Shown piece after piece: positions 56,624 through 64,000 of a DNA stretch of 64,000 nt. The translations under genes and the position numbers were made by a program. Source of the stretch: Artocarpus heterophyllus (lineage: Eukaryota > Streptophyta > Magnoliopsida > Rosales > Moraceae); assembly GCA_025403435.1 (NCBI GenBank), contig CM046350.1, forward strand, positions 31,711,346 through 31,775,345, in the 5' to 3' direction. Within the stretch, counting starts at the first letter, position 1, and each line of letters begins with the position of its first letter. The notes beneath the pieces were generated by a model. That model was given only the letters and a program-made list of their open reading frames with translations. It had not been told where the DNA came from and did no database searches.

Positions 56624-58590
56624 TGTAACACCCCTATGTGGGGGTTAACAGTTTTAAATAAATAAAAATAATTTTAAATTTTATATTATTTAAATCAATT
56701 AAACAATGCCCATGGGTCTTTAAACAACAAGAAAAATAAAAATAAACGTTTTAAATACAAACCACAGTTTTTAGTGTAGCACCAAATATATATAATTACA
56801 GTCATCATCACCATAGTACAATTCCCAAATAACTTAACACAGCCATAAAAAAAAAATAATACAACTCTTACATGTTGTAGATAAGTTGTAATTAAACAGG
56901 GTCTTCTAACACGAAAACAGCAGGATTGTTTTCGCTTATTCCTCTTCAAATATGTTGCACTGAGTTCCACCTGAGATATGAAGATATGATAGGGATAAGC
57001 ATCGACATGCCCAGTAGGGAAATCATGACTCACCTTATGGTTTATCCATTACCACATTAAAAACTGCATGGTTAGTAGGTTACATCATATTCCAGATTAT
57101 GAGGTTTATTATGATCACATCTTATGGATACCGTAGTTAATCATTACCAAGTGTCATAATTACACATTTATACAAATATTACCAATCATCATTGTTCCTA
57201 GGTATCCATGTTAAATTGAGTATCACTCAACTCATCGAAACCCAAATGGGCGCACTTGATCACCCCATAAACATTCCAAGGGTGTTCCGGTGAGGGGACA
57301 TTAAGCCCCGAGTCCTCACCAAATCAATTCCTGTACAGTGTGTTCTGGGACTTTCAACCCAAGGAAGCGTCATCACCTTCCCCCTATTTTACCTTTTTGG
57401 GTATTCATGCCCAAGGACGTAACCGCCGCCCTCTTCATGTCTCACCATTTCTCTATATTAAATCATTATTAATAGAGTCAGTTTTCCTAACCATGCTTCT
57501 CAATTTATAACATATGTCAATTCATTATGTTCCTCGCCGTACAATACAAGACGAGTCCATGTCATAGTTTCATATGTGATACTCATATAATATCAGTTCA
57601 ACATAGATATATATATATTGCGGCAAAACAATCAATTTTAATTCTATAAAAACCTCACAAAAATGAGTAATAGAATCCCTACCTTTCAAGCTTATCAACA
57701 ATCTTTTAATCCTGGAATCAATTAACGTTAGCTCCACACATCCTTGACCCTAAGGCATGCATAAGGACAATTAAAACTAAAGCACAACGTATAATCACAT
57801 TCATAAGTGAGTTATGTGTAAACCCGTCTACTAGTGCCATTAAAGTATTTTTATGCATTAAACATGGAGAAAATGCATACTAAAAACTAAGTTTAGATTA
57901 AAGAAAACCTACCTCAAAACTTCTTTGAAAAGCACCAAAGTTTGGGTTATCAATCAAGCTTGAATTAACTTTAAAACCGCCTCGATCATCGTTGGGAATT
58001 ATAATTGTCTTGGCCACAAAGAGAGCTTTGTGCTCTATGTCTTTAGTTAGAAATTTGAAGTGAGAAGGGAGAGAATGAGTACTAGAGAAGAAGGTGGTGA
58101 TAGTTAAATAAAAAGATATCAAAATGCTTAAGAGGAATGAGATGTTTACGGGGAAAAGTTGTAAGAAGAAACAAAAGAGTCTTAAAGGAAAATATCATCT
58201 TGTCTCCCATGAAGACTTTTAGCAAATAATGCCAACATAATTGAGGGGATAATTGGAGTGAATTATAGAAGAAGATAAGGAAATAATTAATTAGGTGGTT
58301 GAGAAATATCTCCATGTCTTCTATGAATTGACGGAAAATAATTCAATGTCCTCTTCGGATACCTTTAGCAAAATGAGAAGAAGTCTATATAATTGAGCAA
58401 TAATTTAGGGAGACAAGATTGGTAGAAGTAAGTGTTGGTAAGTTTTGAATGTTTCTTAGGAAGACTTGGTAAGAAAATACTAAAATGGTATTTTTTTTAA
58501 ATGATCATAAACAACTTAGTAATTTTAAATAGTCACATTTTATTCATTAAATTTTACAAAATTATGCCCGTTAAAAATACGGGTGTTATA
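56624..58590 (-). repeat. Gy4 3' LTR
   Basis: 1,967 bp, plus strand TGTAACACCCCTATG to ATACGGGTGTTATA. In element sense its first two bases are TA where TG is expected, a single transition. The frame 56695-57033 (112 aa) recurs in the other LTR only because the LTRs are near-identical. Confidence 0.92.
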
Positions 58591-58591
58591 G

Positions 58592-58604
58592 CTCTCCCCT
58601 CCTA
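58592..58604 (-). other. Gy4 polypurine tract
   Basis: Minus-strand ATAGGAGGGGAGAG directly before the 3' LTR, preceded by GAGGACGAAATTTTT as in Gy1. Confidence 0.8.
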
Positions 58605-58645
58605 TAAAAATTTCGTCCTCGCAATTTCGTACACTGATTACAATG

Positions 58646-59761
58646 TTAAAACAAATGTGGGTACTTTTCTCTCATTTCAGATTCAAGTTCCCATGTGGCT
58701 TCCTCCACATCATGGTGTTGCCACATCACTTTCACCAGAGGAATTCCACGACGACGTAATAATTTTATTTCATGATCCAGTATTTGAACTGGAATTTCTT
58801 CATAATTCGTATCTCCTTGAATTGGCACATCTGTCCACATGATCACATGTGAAGGGTCGGGTTCATACTTTCTCAACATCGATACATGAAACACATTATG
58901 TACATGAGACAATTGTGGTGGTAGGTCTAAACGGTATGCCAACATTCCAATGCGTTCCACAATCTCAAACGGTCCTGTATACCTTGGTGCTAACTTTCCT
59001 TTAACACCAAATCGAGATACACCTCGTTTTGGTTTCACTTTTAAGAACACAAAGTCTCCGATCATGAACTCTAAAGGTCGCCTCCTCTTATCTGCATAAC
59101 TCTTTTGTCGACTTTGAGCTGTCTGAAGACGTTCGCGAATAATCTGGATCTTGTCCGTTGTTTCTCTGATAAACTGAGGCCCAAGTTCAAGACGCTCTTC
59201 CTTTTCAGCCCAACACAATGGAGATCTACAAGGTCTACCATATAAGGCCTCATATGGAGCCATTCTAATACTTGCTTGGTAACTGTTGTTATATGCGAAT
59301 TCAACATATGGCAGCTGTGCAGCCCAATTTGTTCCAAAGTCCAGCACACAAGCCCGAAGCATATCCTCGAGAATCTGAATGACACGTTCAGATTGTCCAT
59401 CTGTTTGAGGATGAAAAGCTGTACTAAAATTCAATTGAGTTCCCAAGGCCCTCTGCAATCCTCTCCAAAATTTCGACGTGAAACGTGTATCTCTATCGGA
59501 AACTATTGACATTGGCACTCCATGCAATGTCACTACCTTTTCCACGTACAATTGACATAATTTTGAGACACTATAATTAGTTCTGATTGGGATGAAGTGG
59601 GCTGTCTTAGTTAAACGATCTACAATTACCCAAACGGCATCATGCCCTATTTGAGTCTTAGGAAATCCAGTAACAAAGTCCATTGTCACATGATCCCACT
59701 TCCATTCTGGAATAGGTAAGCTCCTCAACTCGCCTCCAGGCTTTTGATGTTCCGCTTTAAC
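58646..59761 (-). pseudogene. Gy4 integrase core and chromodomain-like tail, after an amber codon
   Basis: In-phase continuation of the Gy4 polyprotein after TAG 59762-59764; the first ATG in it is at 59728. Integrase DDE core: VTMDFVTGFPK, IVSDRDTRFTSKFW and the E of HPQTDGQSERVIQ. The C-terminal part has RFGVKGKLAPRYTGPFEIVERIG and LSHVHNVFHVSMLRK, and a chromodomain-like end (LVKVMWQHHDVEEATWELE, then KYPHLF). It resembles the group of plant chromodomains that lack some of the usual aromatic-cage residues (recalled knowledge, to be tested). No other break is seen. Confidence 0.9.
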
Positions 59762-62700
59762 CTATTGGCACGTCATGCACTTAGAGACAAAGGTTGCTAC
59801 ATCTCGTTTCATTCCTCGCCACCAGTATTGTCGTTTTAGATCCATATACATTTTTGTGCTTCCAGGATGAATAGCAAACTTTGAACGGTGAGCCTCATCT
59901 AGCACCGCATGCCTGAGATATGGATCCTCTGGAACAACTAATCTTCCTTTGTAAAGTAAAAATCCTTCTGGCTCAATCTGCCATCCATCCAGTTGTTCTC
60001 CATTTTGTATTTGTTTCCAAACCCTACGTAATCCTTCATCGTGCCATTGTCCTTGTTTTACTTTCTGAATTAACGTAGGAGTTGCTATCACATTGAATAA
60101 GAAAGCTCTCTCGTTATCTTCATAATATTGCAAGTTGAAGTCAGCGATAGTGACTCGTCTCCAATCTTCCAATGTTAAACTGGCTATACGTCTGTTGTTC
60201 TTACGACTTAGAGCATCTGCCACGGCATTTGCTTTTCCAGGATGATATTGGATACTAAAGTCATAGTCCACCATGTACTCAGTCCATCTTCGTTGCCTTA
60301 GATTGAGATCCTTTTGAGTAAACAAATATTTCAGACTTTGATGATCTGAATATAGCTCGAACTTTGCGCCATATAGATAACATCTCCAAATTTTGAGTGC
60401 GAAAACCACAGCAGCTAACTCAAGATCATGTGTGGGGTAGTTCCTCTCATGGGGTTTCAACTGGCGTGAGGCGTAGGCAACTACTCGTCCATGCTGCATT
60501 AACACACAACCCAAACCGTTTCCTGAGGCATCAGTGTATACTGTGTAAGGCTCCTCGTTGTTAGGTATGATCAGCACAGGTGCACTAGTGAGTCTTCGTT
60601 TCAGTTCCTCAAATGCTTCTTCACATTTATCATCCCACACGAACTTGACATTCTTCCTTGTGAGTTTTGTTAATGGAGAAGCAATCTTTGAAAAATTCTC
60701 TACGAAGCGTCGATAGTATCCAGCTAGTCCGAGGAAACTTCGAATCTCTGACACGTTCTTTGGTCGTTCCCAATTTAGCACTGCTTCAATTTTGGAGGGG
60801 TCCACTGAGATGCCTTCTTCAGAGACAACGTGTCCAAGGAACTTGACCTTCGTCATCCAGAAATCACATTTTTCTCTTTTTGCATAAAGACCATGTTCTC
60901 TCAACGTTTGTAGAGCGATCCTCAAATGCTCAGCATGTTCTTCTTCGTTTTTAGAATAGATCAAGATATCATCTATGAAAACAATGATAAATTGATCTAA
61001 GTACGGTCGAAAGACACGGTTCATCAAGTCCATGAAAGCCGCTGGTGCATTAGTCAACCCGAAAGGCATGACAAGAAACTCAAAATGACCATAGCGAGTC
61101 CGAAAAGCTGTCTTTGGAATGTCCTCTTCTCTTATCTTCAGTTGGTGATATCCGGATCGTAAGTCAATCTTTGAGAAATAGCAAGATCCTCCTAACTGAT
61201 CGAACAACTCATCAATTCGGGGTAGAGGGTACTTGTTCTTGATAGTCAATCGATTAAGCTGGCGATAATCGACACAGAGCCTCAACGATCCGTCATGTTT
61301 CTTCACAAAAAGTACTGGAGCTCCCCAAGGTGATGTACTTGGTCGAATAAATCCTTTTTCCAGTAATTCGTCCAACTGCTTCCTCAATTCCACTTTCTCA
61401 GCAGGTGCCATTCGATACGGGGCAATAGAAACAGGCGCTGCTCCTTGAGTTAAGTCGATGACAAACTCAATTTCTCTATCAGGCGGAAGTCCGGGCAATT
61501 CATCTGGAAAAACATCTGAAAATTCATCCACCACAGGAGTGTGAGAGGATAGGTCACTCTTCTTTAGTTCTCCATCTGAAGCAAAGATCGTCCCAAGATT
61601 GGTGAAATTCCTTCGTCCTCCAATACAAGCCTTTAGCACCGGGGCTGGCGTCACTGTTCCTGTTTTTGCCTGAAATTCGATGACTTGTCCATTCTTGGTG
61701 AATAAAGAGACACGTTTCCTATGACAATCTACTATTGCCTGGTATTTAGTTAGCCAATCCATTCCTAAGATTACATCAAACTCTGTCATAGTTATTACAT
61801 ATAGGTCAGCCGATAGTTTATGTTCTCCTATAACAATACACACTGATTTACAAATTATGGATACTTCAGCTATCCCGCCCATTGGTGTACTAAGGGTTAA
61901 TGATGAACTACATGTCTCAGTTTCTAATTGTAGTACGGAAGCAAATAACATAGATATAAATGAATGAGTGGCACCAGTGTCAAATAATACATGAGCCCAA
62001 GAATGAGACACGTGAATCATACCGTCTACAACTGAGTGATCAGCCTGTTTTCCTTGTCCAGTTGTAGCCATAATTGCATAAGCTTGTGCTGGTGCTTTTC
62101 CTTTATCACTTTTTCCTCGGTTTCCTTGGCTACTACTAGCCTTATTATTATTTCTCCCAGAAAAATATGGCCTTTGATTCACTGAGCCTTGTGGAGTCGG
62201 TTGGAAGTTCTGATTAGCATAAAAATTGGAACCCTGTAGCCGCTGTTGATAGTTGTACTGAGGCTGGAACCCTCGAGGTTGAGTTACTGAGACTTGGGAA
62301 GCTGGAGTGTTTTGCTGAGGCGCTCCACGATTTTGACTCCCTCCCCAAACAGTGGAGCCAAAATGACTTCCTTGTGGCCTTGGTGCAAAGGATGATTGTG
62401 TAGGGCGGTTAGGGCAATTTCTCCTCAGATGTCCCACTTGTCCACAGTTATGACAAGCATACGGTTGGAAACGACCACTGCCAGAAGATCCACCACCAAT
62501 AGTCACTCCACTATGCTGAATGACTTGCCCTTGTGACTTCTCTTTCTTACTTATTTTCCTTTGACGCCCACCAGAACCCTTATACTCTCCATAGGAGTTA
62601 TTTAGTTCTGTCTCTGCCCGCTGTGCCGCAGCTACAAGATCAAGAAAATCTGTTGATGGAACAGCAGCTATCATTTGTCTGATTTTCGGCCTCAGGTTAT

Positions 62701-63343
62701 TTCTAAATTTTTTGCATCTCGCCATTGGATCCGATACAGCCCCGGGATTGTAGCGAGACAATTCTATAAATCGAGCATGGTATTCAGCAACTGTTGTATC
62801 TCCCTGCACCAGGTTTTCAAATTCTCGCATCATTGCTTGCCTATGGCTCTGAGGAATATAGGTGTTGCGAAAAATGGTTTCGAACTGCTCCCATGTAAGA
62901 TTCGGCACATCATAGTCGTCTTTCTGAAGATCCCACCATTCTTCGGCTTTACCCTCAAATATATATGTTGAAAAGCTAACCCAATACTCCCGTGGAATCC
63001 TCAAGGTGTCCAACTTCTTTTTGACTGCCTTTAGCCATTGTTCTGCTATGACCGGGTTAGGTTCTCCACTAAATGTGGGTGGTTTCTGCTTCATAAACTC
63101 CTTCAACAGAGTTAGATGTCGTTGTTCGGGATCACGAACCTCCACAGGTCTTTGCACATTTTGTAATGCTTGAAGAATTTGTCCTAAATTATTTACTTCT
63201 GGTGCAGCTGGCGGGGATTGTGTTGCATGTCGTAGTTGCTCATCTTCTTGAGCTTGTTCCATCGGTTCCGGTTGCTCAACTTCTTGAGCATGTTCAACCG
63301 GTTGTGACAGCTCAGACGATTGCATTTGACGTCTTGGTGGCAT
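59762..63343 (-). CDS. Gy4 Gag-protease-RT-RNase H polyprotein (ends in integrase zinc finger)
   Basis: The open frame runs from 63385; I place the start at 63343 (MPPRRQMQ), the usual beginning of this Gag type, 14 codons in. Positions as residues from 63385: Gag core ([19 protein letters not shown]) about 100-190; CCHC zinc knuckle [14 protein letters not shown] about 308-321; protease FDTGATHSF about 465; RT with [14 protein letters not shown] about 732 and catalytic [10 protein letters not shown] about 800; RNase [11 protein letters not shown] about 947 and [10 protein letters not shown] about 1075; integrase zinc finger [10 protein letters not shown]...KCMTC to 1206. It stops at TAG where Gy1 has CAG. 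Gag, protease, RT and RNase H look intact. Confidence 0.94.
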   Translation of the reverse strand: MPPRRQMQSSELSQPVEHAQEVEQPEPMEQAQEDEQLRHATQSPPAAPEVNNLGQILQALQNVQRPVEVRDPEQRHLTLLKEFMKQKPPTFSGEPNPVIAEQWLKAVKKKLDTLRIPREYWVSFSTYIFEGKAEEWWDLQKDDYDVPNLTWEQFETIFRNTYIPQSHRQAMMREFENLVQGDTTVAEYHARFIELSRYNPGAVSDPMARCKKFRNNLRPKIRQMIAAVPSTDFLDLVAAAQRAETELNNSYGEYKGSGGRQRKISKKEKSQGQVIQHSGVTIGGGSSGSGRFQPYACHNCGQVGHLRRNCPNRPTQSSFAPRPQGSHFGSTVWGGSQNRGAPQQNTPASQVSVTQPRGFQPQYNYQQRLQGSNFYANQNFQPTPQGSVNQRPYFSGRNNNKASSSQGNRGKSDKGKAPAQAYAIMATTGQGKQADHSVVDGMIHVSHSWAHVLFDTGATHSFISMLFASVLQLETETCSSSLTLSTPMGGIAEVSIICKSVCIVIGEHKLSADLYVITMTEFDVILGMDWLTKYQAIVDCHRKRVSLFTKNGQVIEFQAKTGTVTPAPVLKACIGGRRNFTNLGTIFASDGELKKSDLSSHTPVVDEFSDVFPDELPGLPPDREIEFVIDLTQGAAPVSIAPYRMAPAEKVELRKQLDELLEKGFIRPSTSPWGAPVLFVKKHDGSLRLCVDYRQLNRLTIKNKYPLPRIDELFDQLGGSCYFSKIDLRSGYHQLKIREEDIPKTAFRTRYGHFEFLVMPFGLTNAPAAFMDLMNRVFRPYLDQFIIVFIDDILIYSKNEEEHAEHLRIALQTLREHGLYAKREKCDFWMTKVKFLGHVVSEEGISVDPSKIEAVLNWERPKNVSEIRSFLGLAGYYRRFVENFSKIASPLTKLTRKNVKFVWDDKCEEAFEELKRRLTSAPVLIIPNNEEPYTVYTDASGNGLGCVLMQHGRVVAYASRQLKPHERNYPTHDLELAAVVFALKIWRCYLYGAKFELYSDHQSLKYLFTQKDLNLRQRRWTEYMVDYDFSIQYHPGKANAVADALSRKNNRRIASLTLEDWRRVTIADFNLQYYEDNERAFLFNVIATPTLIQKVKQGQWHDEGLRRVWKQIQNGEQLDGWQIEPEGFLLYKGRLVVPEDPYLRHAVLDEAHRSKFAIHPGSTKMYMDLKRQYWWRGMKRDVATFVSKCMTCQ

Positions 63344-63475
63344 AGTTTCTACTGGCTGCGAAAATTTAACTAGGATCAGTACCAAATGATGATGACATTA
63401 ACACCTAACTTTAAAACCATTCCCAAAGATTAATTTTTAAGGTGGTGCTATACCCCCTAGGTTAATCGAACCTAG
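63344..63475 (-). other. Gy4 short leader
   Basis: Between the PBS and the first Gag codon. No feature seen other than the in-frame upstream ATG at 63385. Confidence 0.7.
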
Positions 63476-63487
63476 GCTCTGATACCA
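63476..63487 (-). other. Gy4 primer-binding site
   Basis: Minus-strand TGGTATCAGAGC, a perfect 12-base initiator-Met tRNA match, seven bases from the 5' LTR. Confidence 0.9.
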
Positions 63488-63494
63488 AAAATTC

Positions 63495-64000
63495 TGTAAC
63501 ACCCCTATGTGGGGGTTAACAGTTTTAAATAAATAAAAATAATTTTAAATTTTATATTATTTAAATCAATTAAACAATGCCCATGGGTCTTTAAACAACA
63601 AGAAAAATAAAAATAAACGTTTTAAATACAAACCACAGTTTTTAGTGTAGCACCAAATATATATAATTACAGTCATCATCACCATAGTACAATTCCCAAA
63701 TAACTTAACACAGCCATAAAAAAAAAATAATACAACTCTTACATGTTGTAGATAAGTTGTAATTAAACAGGGTCTTCTAACACGAAAACAGCAGGATTGT
63801 TTTCGCTTATTCCTCTTCAAATATGTTGCACTGAGTTCCACCTGAGATATGAAGATATGATAGGGATGAGCATCGACATGCCCAGTAGGGAAATCATGAC
63901 TCACCTTATGGTTTATCCATTACCACATTAAAAACTGCATGGTTAGTAGGTTACATCATATTCTAGATTATGAGGTTTATTATGATCACATCTTATGGAT
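63495..64000 (-). repeat. Gy4 5' LTR, partial
   Basis: First 506 bp on the plus strand (TGTAACACCCCTATG...), nearly identical to 56624-57129. Cut by the window end. Confidence 0.92.

Larger units (their letters stand above)
56624..64000 (-). mobile_element. Gy4: young Ty3/gypsy chromovirus (5' LTR cut by window)
   Basis: Minus-strand element of the Gy1 family: 3' LTR 56624-58590, polypurine tract, polyprotein 58646-63343 with a single stop, short leader, PBS 63476-63487, 5' LTR from 63495 to the window end. In the 506 bp where both LTRs are visible I find two differences (56997/63868 and 57093/63964), so it is recent. The target duplication cannot be checked because the right flank is outside. 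Confidence 0.93.

Noticed and set aside
56695..57033. 112-aa minus-strand frame, repeated at 63566-63904
   Set aside because: It lies wholly inside the Gy4 LTRs and recurs only because the LTRs are nearly identical. No domain is recognised and the frame is not kept in the Gy1 LTR.

Overview
This window is plant nuclear DNA made almost entirely of LTR retrotransposons. The evidence is: Ty1/copia and Ty3/gypsy polyproteins on both strands, primer-binding sites matching plant initiator-Met tRNA (TGGTATCAGAGC), 0.8-2.0 kb LTRs, a CACTA-type transposase relic, AT-rich DNA, and no recognisable host gene. It looks like pericentromeric or intergenic heterochromatin of an angiosperm with a repeat-rich genome; the species cannot be named from this sequence. 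I use local names: copia family members Co1-Co4 and gypsy members Gy1-Gy4.

Layout. 1-4294 (+): Gy1, a decayed chromovirus cut by the window edge, ending in its 3' LTR. 4295-4677 (+): a CACTA TNP2-like (DUF4218) transposase relic. 4678-6016: the end of an LTR from an unidentified family. 6017-6237 (+): a copia LTR tail. 6238-47789: one large nest. Co1 (-, oldest, 3' half missing) received Co2 (-, 8264-28506) in its leader, and Gy2 (+, 30119-37334) and Co4 (+, 37939-47443) in its 5' LTR. Co2 then received Co3 (-, 12072-22695) in its integrase-RT region. Target-site duplications support each step: TATGC for Co3, GTATT/GTATC for Co2, CTACT for Gy2, GAGTC for Co4. 47790-48194: unassigned. 48195-55891 (-): Gy3, complete in structure but with a broken polyprotein. 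55892-56623: unassigned. 56624-64000 (-): Gy4, young and nearly intact; its 5' LTR runs off the window.

How it works together. There is no host operon or pathway. Each element encodes Gag (zinc knuckle), aspartic protease, integrase, RT and RNase H, in copia order (INT before RT) or gypsy order (RT before INT, with a chromodomain-like tail in Gy1, Gy3 and Gy4). Co3 and Gy4 each look disabled by a single in-frame TAG; the others carry many breaks.

Most notable signals. (1) Arrays of an interrupted palindrome, TTCGG-N4-CCGAA (typically TTCGGCCTGCCGAA), occur every ~21-23 bp, about two helical turns. They lie upstream of the TATA-like box in the copia LTRs and again, in the opposite sense, in the copia leaders; the same array also occurs in the unrelated LTR fragment at 5.5 kb. 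(2) Co3 has lost its PBS and instead carries a 1,031-bp copy of its own target flank next to its 5' LTR. Substitution positions suggest that this LTR is a recombinant mosaic. (3) Nonsense codons are dominated by C-to-T/G-to-A type changes, as expected from decay of methylated cytosine.
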